A stretch of 9,601 nucleotides of DNA from Halieaceae bacterium (GTDB lineage: Bacteria; Pseudomonadota; Gammaproteobacteria; Pseudomonadales; Halieaceae): contig WTHO01000156.1 in assembly GCA_011523115.1 (NCBI GenBank), positions 1 to 9,601 on the forward strand, in the 5' to 3' direction. Positions within the stretch are counted from its first letter, which is position 1; every line of letters begins with the position of its first letter. Shown piece after piece: positions 1 to 7,139 of this stretch. The position numbers and the translations under genes were made by a program. The notes beneath the pieces were generated by a model that had not been told where the DNA came from, made no database searches, and worked only from the letters and a program-made list of their open reading frames with translations.

Positions 1-10
1 TGCGGCGCGT

Positions 11-16
11 TACAAT
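11..16 (+). promoter_or_regulatory. possible -10 box for gpmI
   Basis: The hexamer TACAAT matches five of six bases of the sigma-70 -10 consensus and lies 30 bases upstream of the gpmI GTG, which would leave a short leader. The matching -35 box would fall before the first base of the window, so it cannot be checked. The same hexamer appears ahead of hisB on the other strand. Confidence 0.35.
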
Positions 17-46
17 CACCACGTTGTTATTTGAGCCGTATTCAAC

Positions 47-1579
47 GTGTCTACGCCCCGACGCACAACATTGCTTGCCATACTTGATGGTTTCGGTCAC
101 CGCGAGGCAGCCGAGGACAACGCCATTCGCGCCGCGAATACGCCTAACCTCGATCGACTCTGGCGCGACGCCTCCAACACTCTGGTGTCCGGTTCGGGAC
201 TTGATGTAGGACTCCCCGAGGGACAAATGGGTAATTCTGAGGTCGGCCATATGAGTCTGGGGGCCGGGCGGATTGTTTACCAGTCGATTACTCGAATCGA
301 TCAGGCAATTCGTGCTGGTCACTTCGAGACCAATGCCGCCTACCTGCAAACCATCGACGAAGCTGTCACCACTGGTAAGGCCGTTCATATCATGGGACTG
401 CTCTCACCGGGGGGGGTTCACAGCCATGAAGAACACCTGTTTGCGGCTATCCGGCTTGCCGCGGAGCGCGGTGCGACCCGAATCTATTTACACGCCTTTC
501 TCGACGGCCGGGACACGCCGCCGCGCAGCGCGGCACCCTCGATCGCGCGCGCGGAACAGGTGTTCGAATCCCTCGGAGTCGGACGCATTGCCTCGGTTCA
601 TGGGCGTTATTGGGCTATGGACCGCGACAATCGCTGGGAGCGCATCGAGCGAACACATTCACTGTTGATTGCAGGCGCTGCGGCGCACCAGGAGCAAAGC
701 GCCGCCGCCGCACTCGATGCTGCCTATGCTCGAGGTGAAGATGACGAGTTTGTAGCGCCCACCATCATTGGCGAACCCGTCACATTGGCCGATGGAGACG
801 CACTGCTATTTATGAATTTTCGGGCTGACCGGGCCCGCCAACTATCGCAATCCCTGATCGAACCGGGATTCTCCGGCTTTGCCCGGCGCATGGTACCCAA
901 CATTAATTTCGTCACCACGACTGAATACGCTTCTACACTGACATGCCCGGTCGCGTTTCCACCCGATACGCTAGAAGATAGCCTCGGAGAGGTGCTGGCT
1001 GAGAGCGGACTGACACAACTGCGCATCGCTGAGACAGAAAAGTATGCCCACGTCACTTTTTTCTTCAGCGGTGGACGCGAAGATGCCTTCCCGGGGGAAA
1101 CACGCACCCTCATCCCGTCACCAGACGTCGCAACCTATGACCTGCAACCAGAGATGAGCGCCCGCGAGGTGACCGATTCTCTGGTCGATGCCATCGCCGC
1201 AGGTTTGTATGACTTTATTGTGGTGAATTTCGCCAACGGCGACATGGTTGGGCACACAGGGCAATTCGACGCTGCCGTAGCCGCAGTGGAAGTGCTGGAT
1301 GAGTGCATCGGCAGGATCGAGGCTGCACTGCTCGCCCATGGCGGTGAGGGGCTCATTACCGCTGATCACGGCAACTGTGAACAAATGCGGGACTACGAAA
1401 ACGACCAGCCCCACACCCAGCACACCACCGAGCACGTGCCACTCATTTATATCGGTGCCAAGGGCCGCTCGCTGGACCCTGATGGTGGCATCCTTGCAGA
1501 TATCGCACCGACCGTACTTGCGATGATGGGCCTCGCAGCGCCTGCTGCCATGTCGGGGCGCAGTTTGCTGCTTTCTTGA
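47..1579 (+). CDS. gpmI: 2,3-bisphosphoglycerate-independent phosphoglycerate mutase
   Basis: Cytosolic glycolytic and gluconeogenic enzyme that interconverts 3- and 2-phosphoglycerate through a phosphoserine intermediate and two Mn ions. The 510-residue length is normal for the family. Visible motifs are LDGFG with metal ligand Asp14, GNSEVGH with the phosphorylated Ser64, the HSHEEH segment (125-130), DGRD (153-156), RADRAR (259-264), NGDMVGH (Asp399, His403), ADHGN (Asp440, His441) and a His-rich stretch with His459. Together these complete the phosphatase and transferase domains. The start is a GTG. An in-frame TGA at 32-34 rules out longer versions, and the next in-frame Met lies beyond the first catalytic motif. 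No strong Shine-Dalgarno site is seen. The codons for SPGGV contain a run of eight Gs (409-416) with the frame intact. It heads an apparent gpmI-envC-ctpA unit. Confidence 0.97.
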   Translation: MSTPRRTTLLAILDGFGHREAAEDNAIRAANTPNLDRLWRDASNTLVSGSGLDVGLPEGQMGNSEVGHMSLGAGRIVYQSITRIDQAIRAGHFETNAAYLQTIDEAVTTGKAVHIMGLLSPGGVHSHEEHLFAAIRLAAERGATRIYLHAFLDGRDTPPRSAAPSIARAEQVFESLGVGRIASVHGRYWAMDRDNRWERIERTHSLLIAGAAAHQEQSAAAALDAAYARGEDDEFVAPTIIGEPVTLADGDALLFMNFRADRARQLSQSLIEPGFSGFARRMVPNINFVTTTEYASTLTCPVAFPPDTLEDSLGEVLAESGLTQLRIAETEKYAHVTFFFSGGREDAFPGETRTLIPSPDVATYDLQPEMSAREVTDSLVDAIAAGLYDFIVVNFANGDMVGHTGQFDAAVAAVEVLDECIGRIEAALLAHGGEGLITADHGNCEQMRDYENDQPHTQHTTEHVPLIYIGAKGRSLDPDGGILADIAPTVLAMMGLAAPAAMSGRSLLLS

Positions 1580-1584
1580 TCGCG

Positions 1585-2751
1585 ATGATGGTGGCCCGTC
1601 CCTGCACGTTCCGCCTGCTGTTTAACGCGCTTCTCCTGACCATCACTCTAACGCTTAACGATGCGGCGCGGGCCCAGTTCAACGACGACGCTGCGCGGAC
1701 AGCCGCAGAGCTCAACTCACTGACCACCGAAATCGCCGCGATTCAAGCCCGCCTCGAGGCGAGCGAGCAAGAGCGGGATAGCCTGCAAGGTGCTCTGCGG
1801 GAAATTGACATACAGATCAGTGAATCGGACCTTCAACTCGACTTATTGACGAATGAGCGGGCCGCCTTGCAGCGACAGCTGGACGATCTGGATGCAAAAG
1901 GCCTTGGCATCCAAACGGAGCAAAAAAAGCGTGCCGAGATGATCGACGCCAGCATTCAGCAACTTTGGCTTTTGCATCAGGGCGGCGGCCTCAGGATATG
2001 GCTGGGAGATCAAAACCCGCAGCTAATCACCCGGAATCTCGCGTTCTTACAAGCCACGATCGCGGACCAGCAAATCGTGATCAAGGAATATGAGGAGGGT
2101 CTGGCCGAGCTGACGCGCAACCGGGATTCAATTGCGGCGACGCAGGAGACGCTGCAGGCGCAGGCAGAAAAACAGGCGCAACTCAGACAACGTCTGGCAG
2201 ATCAACGCGAAAATCAGCGGCAGATACTGAGTCAAATCGATGCACAGGTGAAGACAGAAGAAGAGCGCCTCGCTGCACTCAGCGCGGATCGTGATCGCCT
2301 GAACACACTGCTCAGTGAACTGAGCGAACTGGCGGCTCGCGCGCCGGCGCCTCCACAGCCTTTCGAAACCTCAAAGGGCGCACTGCAGATGCCCGTTGCC
2401 GGAGAGATCACGAATCGCTTTGGTTCTCGACGTAACACCGATATGTTGTGGCGAGGCTGGCTGATCAATGCCAGCGTCGGCTCGCCGGTCAGAGCAATAC
2501 ATCCCGGGCAAGTGATTTTCTCAGACTGGCTCCGGGGTCAGGGTTTACTGGTGGTGATCGACCACGGTGAGGGGTGGCTGTCGCTGTATGCACGCAACCA
2601 TAGTCTGCTTCGCCGAGTGGGTGAACGGGTCAGCGCGTCCGACGTCATCGCCAGAGCAGGAAACAGCGGCGGTGGCGAGCAGCCCGGACTCTACTTCGAG
2701 ATCCGGCAACAAGGCCAGCCCGTTGATCCGGCGGATTGGATACGGCGATGA
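1585..2751 (+). CDS. envC: EnvC-type murein hydrolase activator (degenerate LytM/M23 protein)
   Basis: Periplasmic protein that, in the EnvC family, is recruited by FtsEX to the division site and activates AmiA/AmiB-type N-acetylmuramoyl-L-alanine amidases. From the ATG at 1585 it has 388 residues: a signal peptide (basic start, hydrophobic core about 11-25, likely cleavage after ARA at about 30), long Gln/Glu/Arg-rich coiled coils (about 40-130 and 160-250), a Pro/Ala linker near 254-260, and a C-terminal LytM domain (about 267-388). The zinc ligands of active M23 peptidases are absent: SLYARN replaces the usual YAH-type segment and GLYFEIR replaces the HxH-type segment. E. coli EnvC is degenerate in the same way and ends similarly, so an activator role is favoured over a peptidase. 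The start is uncertain: TTG at 1576 overlaps the gpmI stop, and a second ATG lies at 1588. None has a clear ribosome site. Confidence 0.93.
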   Translation: MMVARPCTFRLLFNALLLTITLTLNDAARAQFNDDAARTAAELNSLTTEIAAIQARLEASEQERDSLQGALREIDIQISESDLQLDLLTNERAALQRQLDDLDAKGLGIQTEQKKRAEMIDASIQQLWLLHQGGGLRIWLGDQNPQLITRNLAFLQATIADQQIVIKEYEEGLAELTRNRDSIAATQETLQAQAEKQAQLRQRLADQRENQRQILSQIDAQVKTEEERLAALSADRDRLNTLLSELSELAARAPAPPQPFETSKGALQMPVAGEITNRFGSRRNTDMLWRGWLINASVGSPVRAIHPGQVIFSDWLRGQGLLVVIDHGEGWLSLYARNHSLLRRVGERVSASDVIARAGNSGGGEQPGLYFEIRQQGQPVDPADWIRR

Positions 2752-2806
2752 GAGGAGGGAAGATAATCGGGTACCATTGCTTCCCCTGATTCATTAGGTA
2801 TTTGCC

Positions 2807-4189
2807 ATGCGGTCCCGCTTTTGTAGCCTCGCGCTACTCCTATTGACCATGACCTGTTTGCCGGCTACGGCCGAGGACGAGCCAGCTGACGATGTAGCCA
2901 ACCCACATACAGCGCAGCCGCAAAGCACGGCCATCGAAGGAGCCGGGCCTGACACCTCATCACTGCCACTCGAAGAGCTGCAGATGTTTGCCGATGTGTT
3001 TAACCAGATTCGGCAGGGCTACGTCGAGTCTGTACCCGACAGTGAGCTGTTTGAGCTGGCCGTTCAAGGCATGCTCTCTGGTCTCGACCCCCATTCGGTG
3101 TTCCTCAAAGAGAAGGCTTTCGATTCACTGCAGGAAACAACGCAGGGCGAGTTCAGTGGATTGGGTATAGAAATCGGGCAGGATCGTGGCTATATCACCA
3201 TCATCGCACCCATCGACGGATCCCCTGCTGAAGCAGCGGGGCTAAAAGCGGGCGATGTCATCTTGAAGATCGATGGCGAGTCGATCCGTGATGTACCCGT
3301 CAATAAATCAGTTGAGCGTATGCGCGGCCCAACAGGATCAGAGGTGTTGCTGACAATCGGCCGCCGGGGAGTGGCTGACCCGTTTGACGTAACAGTCATC
3401 AGGGACGTGATCAAAGTCCCAAGCGTACGCAGCCGCGAGCTCATGGACGGCTATCTGTGGTTGCGAGCGTCACAGTTTCAGAAGGACACCGGCCTCGAGG
3501 CGATCGACATCTTGCAAAAAGCATTGGCGGAAGGGGCTTTGAAGGGCGTTGTGCTGGATTTGCGTAACAATCCGGGCGGCGTGTTGGGTGCCAGCGTGGA
3601 CATGGCCGGCGCGCTGTTAGACGGCGGACTCGTGGTCTATACCGAAGGTCGGCACCCCCAGTCCAAGGAACGATTCGACGCCAGCCCGGGCGATATGCTG
3701 GAGGGCGCTCCCGTCGTAGTGTTGATAAACGGCGGATCAGCCAGCGCGTCTGAAATCGTTGCCGGTGCGCTTCAGGATAGACGCCGTGCCGTCATCATGG
3801 GCACCCGCAGTTTTGGCAAAGGCTCTGTACAAACCATTCTGCCCGTCAGCGACACGCGCGCGGTCAAGCTGACCACCGCGCTGTATTACACGCCAGACGG
3901 ACGCTCCATCCAAGCGGAGGGGATCGTGCCCGATATCGTCGTGGAGCGTGCGGAGGTGAAAAGCGTTGAATCAAACCGCCAGACTAAAGAAGCCGACTTA
4001 CAGGGTAGCCTCAGCGGCGGCGACCCCGCTGACAATCAGAGTGAAAGCGAATCATTGGCGGAGTTGAGGACGTCCGACAACCAGCTCTATGAGGCCCTCA
4101 CTTTGTTGCGGGGAATCAACCTGCTGACACCCGACGAGCAATCCGGGCAGGAGGAGGCGAGCACACCGGAAGCGGTTAATGAAGCGTGA
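2807..4189 (+). CDS. ctpA: C-terminal processing protease, S41 family (CtpA)
   Basis: Exported serine protease of the CtpA/Prc family, 460 residues. A signal peptide (hydrophobic 8-18) ends at ATA (20-22), a good signal peptidase I site. An N-terminal helical region (about 55-110) is followed by a PDZ domain (about 113-200, with GLGIEIG and the SPAEAAGLKAGD segment) and the S41 core (about 210-380). The catalytic pair is Ser313 in SASASE and Lys338 in FGKGS, 25 residues apart as in CtpB and D1P, with Gln342 four residues after Lys. DLRNNPGG (251-258) is the usual substrate-binding strand. A Ser/Glu/Asp-rich linker (about 384-420) precedes a short helical tail. The start has an AGG eight bases upstream. 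It lies 55 bases after envC. In Pseudomonas, CtpA degrades peptidoglycan cross-link hydrolases; a similar role here is inferred from family and neighbour. Confidence 0.96.
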   Translation: MRSRFCSLALLLLTMTCLPATAEDEPADDVANPHTAQPQSTAIEGAGPDTSSLPLEELQMFADVFNQIRQGYVESVPDSELFELAVQGMLSGLDPHSVFLKEKAFDSLQETTQGEFSGLGIEIGQDRGYITIIAPIDGSPAEAAGLKAGDVILKIDGESIRDVPVNKSVERMRGPTGSEVLLTIGRRGVADPFDVTVIRDVIKVPSVRSRELMDGYLWLRASQFQKDTGLEAIDILQKALAEGALKGVVLDLRNNPGGVLGASVDMAGALLDGGLVVYTEGRHPQSKERFDASPGDMLEGAPVVVLINGGSASASEIVAGALQDRRRAVIMGTRSFGKGSVQTILPVSDTRAVKLTTALYYTPDGRSIQAEGIVPDIVVERAEVKSVESNRQTKEADLQGSLSGGDPADNQSESESLAELRTSDNQLYEALTLLRGINLLTPDEQSGQEEASTPEAVNEA

Positions 4190-4265
4190 TTCAAGCGCCT
4201 GGAGAGGTAGAGATCGCGATGAGCGCTGAACGAAGCAGGCACGAGATGGGCCGCCCATATCAGAG
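4190..4265. other. gap between convergent ctpA and hisF
   Basis: Seventy-six bases separate the ctpA and hisF stop codons. The gap holds a weak five-base-pair hairpin, ATGGG/CCCAT (4246-4258), with no T-run on either strand, and a spaced AGCGC/GCGCT pair (4194-4198 and 4223-4227). Neither looks like a canonical intrinsic terminator, so the two opposing transcripts may overlap or stop by another mechanism. The start of a 23-codon ORF (4219-4290) also lies here and is reported as a finding. Confidence 0.5.
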
Positions 4266-5039
4266 CTATAGACGGACGATAATGCCCTGATCAGCCATAA
4301 AGGCTTTTGCTTCACCCACCGAGTACTCACCAAAGTGAAAAATACTGGCCGCCAATACGGCATCAGCACCCCCGAGGGTGACGCCTTCCGCAAGATGTTG
4401 GAGGCTACCTACTCCGCCTGACGCGATCACGGGAATGTCCACGGCGTCGGTAATCGCTTTAGTTATGGTCAGCTCAAAACCGTCCCGGGTGCCATCTCGA
4501 TCCATACTGGTCAGCAGGAGCTCGCCGGCCCCAAAATCCGCCATTTGTCTCGCCCACGCCACCGCCTCAATGCCGGTCGGCTTGCGCCCGCCGTGGGTAA
4601 ACAATTCATAACGGGGCGGATCATTCGGCTCTGACACTCGCTTCACATCGATCGCTACCACGATGCACTGGGAACCAAAACGCGCGGCAGCATCACGCAC
4701 CAGCTCGGGTTCATGAATCGCCGCCGTGTTAATGCTCACCTTGTCAGCACCAGCATTGAGCATGGTTCGGATATCCTGAAGGGAACGGATACCGCCGCCG
4801 ACGGTGAGGGGGATGAAAACCTCGCAGGCAATCTGCTCTACGGTGTGAACCGTCGTATCACGCTCTTCATGGCTTGCCGTAATATCGAGGAAGGTGATTT
4901 CGTCAGCTCCCTCCTCGTTGTAGCGACGCGCGATCTCCACGGGATCTCCCGCATCGCGAATCCCCACGAAGTTAACGCCCTTCACCACCCTGCCTCGGTC
5001 GACATCCAGACAGGGAATAATCCTTTTCGCCAGTGCCAT
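4266..5039 (-). CDS. hisF: imidazole glycerol phosphate synthase, cyclase subunit
   Basis: Synthase half of the HisH-HisF enzyme. It uses ammonia channelled from HisH to convert PRFAR into IGP (histidine pathway) and AICAR (purine pathway). The 257 residues form a (beta/alpha)8 barrel. The N-terminal [10 protein letters not shown] segment carries catalytic Asp12 (Asp11 in T. maritima), and VVAIDVKR carries Asp131, the general-acid partner. Phosphate-binding loops are visible at GGGIR (81-85), NTAA (104-107), SMDRDGT (178-184) and ASGGVG (206-211). Its ATG shares one base with the hisA TGA, so translation is probably coupled; no separate Shine-Dalgarno site is obvious. It is the last gene of the leftward his cluster. 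No hisI or hisE follows; ctpA faces it instead. Confidence 0.98.
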   Translation of the reverse strand: MALAKRIIPCLDVDRGRVVKGVNFVGIRDAGDPVEIARRYNEEGADEITFLDITASHEERDTTVHTVEQIACEVFIPLTVGGGIRSLQDIRTMLNAGADKVSINTAAIHEPELVRDAAARFGSQCIVVAIDVKRVSEPNDPPRYELFTHGGRKPTGIEAVAWARQMADFGAGELLLTSMDRDGTRDGFELTITKAITDAVDIPVIASGGVGSLQHLAEGVTLGGADAVLAASIFHFGEYSVGEAKAFMADQGIIVRL

Positions 5040-5782
5040 CAGTCCGTCGCCAGAAAGCTGTCAACCATCGCCTGCGCCGTGGCTAAATCGAGGGTGCCTT
5101 CGTAAATCGCCCGGCCGGTGATGGCGCCGCAGATACCGGCTTGCGCGTAGTGCATGAGCGCCCGCACATCTGCCAATTCGCTGATACCGCCCGAGGCAAT
5201 GACGGGTAGCCCGGACGCTTCAGCGAGGGCAACCGTGGCATCGACGTTCACGCCCTGCATCATGCCGTCACGCTCAATATCGGTGTACACCACTGCGCTG
5301 ACGCCCGCGTCGGCAAATTGTTTGGCGAGATCTGTGGCGTCGAGCTCGCTCTCGCTGGCCCAGCCCTCCACTGCCACCCGGCCGCCTCTCGCGTCTATCC
5401 CGACAATGATATGGCCGGGGAAGCGCTGGCAGGCATCGTGAACCAGCGCCGGGTTTTTTGCCGCCATGGTGCCGATAATGGCGAACTGCACACCGGCATC
5501 GAGATATCGTGAAATCGTGTCGAGATCACGAATCCCGCCGCCAATTTGAATCGGTAGCGTGGGCAACGCCCTTGATATCGCTTCAATGATGCTGGCATTC
5601 ACCGGCTCTCCTGCAAATGCACCGTCGAGATCGACAATGTGTAGTCGACGGGCACCCTCGGCATGCCAGCGCTCAGCCATGGCGACCGGGTTGTCGGAAA
5701 AAACCGTGCTGTCAGTCATATCACCCTGGCGCAGCCGAACACACTGCCCACCCTTCAGATCGATCGCCGGGATCACTAACAT
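5039..5782 (-). CDS. hisA: ProFAR isomerase (phosphoribosylformimino-AICAR-ribotide isomerase)
   Basis: Catalyses the Amadori rearrangement of ProFAR to PRFAR, the substrate of HisF-HisH. The 247 residues form a HisF-like (beta/alpha)8 half-barrel repeat. It begins with the typical [12 protein letters not shown], with catalytic Asp8, and the second catalytic Asp130 is in VGIDARGG. Phosphate loops appear as GGGIRD (81-86) and ASGGI (196-200). The frame stays open upstream to 5890, but the conserved family N-terminus begins at the ATG at 5782-5780, so that start is chosen. This ATG lies inside the end of hisH, giving a seven-base overlap with the hisH TAG. The gene ends in a one-base overlap with hisF. 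Placement between hisH and hisF is the common proteobacterial order. Confidence 0.98.
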   Translation of the reverse strand: MLVIPAIDLKGGQCVRLRQGDMTDSTVFSDNPVAMAERWHAEGARRLHIVDLDGAFAGEPVNASIIEAISRALPTLPIQIGGGIRDLDTISRYLDAGVQFAIIGTMAAKNPALVHDACQRFPGHIIVGIDARGGRVAVEGWASESELDATDLAKQFADAGVSAVVYTDIERDGMMQGVNVDATVALAEASGLPVIASGGISELADVRALMHYAQAGICGAITGRAIYEGTLDLATAQAMVDSFLATD

Positions 5783-6426
5783 TTGCCGTCCCAATTCAAA
5801 AAATTCTTCAACAGGGTTAATCCAGCCGTGTGGCTTTTTTCGGGATGAAACTGCGTGGCAAAAAGATTGTCCTGCGACAATGCCGCGCAACCCGTCACGC
5901 CGTATTCAAATGTGCCGGCAACCACGGACGGATCGCTCGGCACCACGTGGTAACTGTGCACAAAATAAAATCGCGAACGCGGCGGGATGTCTTGCCAGAG
6001 GGGATGAGACTCGCAGGGACTGACTTCATTCCAGCCCATGTGAGGGACTTTCAATCGTTCCCCGTTTGCATCCCGGTGTTGATCACCGAAGTAGCGAACC
6101 TCCCCGGGGATCGTGCCCAGACACTCGACACCTTCATTCTCCTCTGACCGCGCCATGAGTGCTTGCATGCCCACACAGATTGCCAGCACCGGTTTTTTTT
6201 CTACAGTCAGCACCTGTTGCAACAGCCGGTCACAGCCCAACTGGCGAATCGCAGCCATGCAATCACGAATGCCACCCACACCCGGAAAGACCACTCTGCT
6301 TGCCGCGGCGATCGCATCGGGTTCATGGCTGACGATAACTTCACCCGCTCCAACATGCTTGAGGGCGCTGGCAACCGAGTGCAGATTACCCATGCCGTAA
6401 TCAATCACGGCAACGCTTTGGGTCAC
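5776..6426 (-). CDS. hisH: imidazole glycerol phosphate synthase, glutamine amidotransferase subunit
   Basis: Class I glutamine amidotransferase that hydrolyses glutamine and passes ammonia to HisF. It has 216 residues, a normal length. The N-terminal [12 protein letters not shown] segment is typical. The nucleophile is Cys84 in AICVGMQ, and the triad is completed by His194 and Glu196 in QFHPEKS. PGVGG (48-52) is the oxyanion-strand region, and HSYH (157-160) is also typical. The start is GTG at 6426. The hisB TGA lies in the same frame only two codons upstream, and the next in-frame Met falls inside the conserved first strand, so GTG is well supported. A run of eight adenines on the coding strand (6193-6200) encodes Lys-Lys just before the nucleophile strand. 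Confidence 0.97.
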   Translation of the reverse strand: MTQSVAVIDYGMGNLHSVASALKHVGAGEVIVSHEPDAIAAASRVVFPGVGGIRDCMAAIRQLGCDRLLQQVLTVEKKPVLAICVGMQALMARSEENEGVECLGTIPGEVRYFGDQHRDANGERLKVPHMGWNEVSPCESHPLWQDIPPRSRFYFVHSYHVVPSDPSVVAGTFEYGVTGCAALSQDNLFATQFHPEKSHTAGLTLLKNFLNWDGKC

Positions 6427-6429
6427 GGC

Positions 6430-7038
6430 TCAGAGAACCCCTTTTGTAGACGGGCTGGTGCCTGCTATCGCAGGGTCACGGGCGACAGCCATTCGCAACG
6501 CCCGACCAAATGCCTTGAAGACCGTTTCGGCTTGATGATGCGCATTGTGGCCACGGAGGTTATCGATGTGCAGGGTCACATCAGCGTGATTCACAAAGCC
6601 CTGAAAAAATTCAATGAAAAGATCGACATCAAACTCGCCCACCTTTGCGCGGGTGAACGGCACGTGAAACTCCATACCCGGGCGACCACTGCAGTCCAGG
6701 ACCACCCGCGACAGCGCCTCGTCCAGGGGAACATAGGCATGCCCATAACGCACGATGCCTTTTTTATCGCCAATCGCCTTGCTGAAGGCCTGCCCCAGTG
6801 TGATGCCGATGTCCTCCACCGTGTGGTGCGCATCGATGTGCAAATCACCCTTGGCCACGATATTCAGATCCACCTGCCCGTGGCGCGCGATTTGATCCAG
6901 CATATGCTCGAGAAAAGGCAGCCCCGTATCGAGGGTGCACTCACCGGTACCGTCGAGACATAACTCGACGGTAATCTGGGTCTCAAGTGTCTCGCGGCTG
7001 ACTGATGCCTTGCGAACACCCGCTTCCTGCTGACTCAT
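6430..7038 (-). CDS. hisB: imidazoleglycerol-phosphate dehydratase (monofunctional)
   Basis: Mn-dependent enzyme that dehydrates IGP to imidazole-acetol phosphate. The 202 residues comprise one IGPD unit. Metal-binding signatures are FLEHMLDQ (42-49), DAHHTVED (69-76) and NAHHQAE (165-171), the His/Glu clusters that build the di-Mn site. The frame extends upstream to an ATG at 7068, but the inner ATG at 7038 has a GGAGA six bases upstream and gives the usual family length, so it is preferred. The fused N-terminal histidinol-phosphatase domain of E. coli HisB is absent, so that activity must be encoded elsewhere. It is the first gene of hisB-hisH-hisA-hisF and diverges from mutY. No His-rich leader peptide is visible. 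Confidence 0.98.
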   Translation of the reverse strand: MSQQEAGVRKASVSRETLETQITVELCLDGTGECTLDTGLPFLEHMLDQIARHGQVDLNIVAKGDLHIDAHHTVEDIGITLGQAFSKAIGDKKGIVRYGHAYVPLDEALSRVVLDCSGRPGMEFHVPFTRAKVGEFDVDLFIEFFQGFVNHADVTLHIDNLRGHNAHHQAETVFKAFGRALRMAVARDPAIAGTSPSTKGVL

Positions 7039-7044
7039 GCGTTT

Positions 7045-7049
7045 TCTCC
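7045..7049 (-). promoter_or_regulatory. ribosome binding site deciding the hisB start
   Basis: On the minus strand GGAGA lies six bases before the ATG at 7038-7036. The alternative ATG at 7068 has no purine-rich stretch at suitable spacing. This favours the 202-residue HisB. Confidence 0.75.
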
Positions 7050-7091
7050 GTGCAACCCGCCATGCCAAACGGGCGCTACACTAGGGGCGCC

Positions 7092-7097
7092 ATTGTA
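7092..7097 (-). promoter_or_regulatory. possible -10 box for the his cluster
   Basis: On the minus strand TACAAT, inside TATACAAT, lies 53 bases upstream of the hisB start and matches five of six -10 consensus bases. No convincing -35 box sits 16-18 bases upstream; the nearest candidate, TTCGCA, is about 23 bases away. The region lies between divergent genes, so some promoter for hisB is expected here. On the plus strand the same place offers only weak boxes for mutY. Confidence 0.4.
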
Positions 7098-7139
7098 TAG
7101 AAAGAGTCCTGCTACTTCATTGCGAAGCTTTACCACTTC

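Noticed and set aside
295..300. Thr in the MutY 8-oxoG recognition loop (residues 295-300 of the protein, HTFTHF) as a functional oddity
   Set aside because: Ser to Thr is conservative, and I believe Thr occurs in other bacterial MutY proteins; it is noted in the gene entry only. Coordinates here are residue numbers.
1576..1584. TTG start for envC at 1576 overlapping the gpmI stop
   Set aside because: Possible, but TTG is rare and two ATGs follow at once; either gives a good signal peptide. Only three or four residues are at stake.
2050..2751. EnvC homologue as an active M23 endopeptidase
   Set aside because: The expected His and Asp zinc ligands are replaced, as in E. coli EnvC.
2757..2785. 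GGGAAG/CTTCCC inverted repeat and a GATAAT (2762-2767) between envC and ctpA
   Set aside because: The loop is 17 bases with no T-run, so it is not a terminator. GATAAT could be a -10 box, but no -35 box sits at normal spacing. A separate ctpA promoter remains unproven.
1578..4222. GATCGCGATGA occurring at 1578-1588 and 4212-4222
   Set aside because: Several repeated 11-mers are expected by chance in a window this size, and no other copies or structure support it.
4246..4258. ATGGG/CCCAT hairpin as a terminator for ctpA or hisF
   Set aside because: It has only five pairs and no U-tract on either strand.
5783..5890. Longer HisA starting at 5890
   Set aside because: The extension lies wholly within hisH, and the family's conserved N-terminus begins at 5782.
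6163..6963. 266-codon plus-strand ORF opposite hisH and hisB
   Set aside because: It crosses two clear genes, including their junction, and reads as a low-sense shadow with no family motif.
7039..7068. Longer HisB starting at 7068
   Set aside because: The extra ten residues are outside the family alignment and have no ribosome site, whereas the inner ATG has GGAGA at good spacing.
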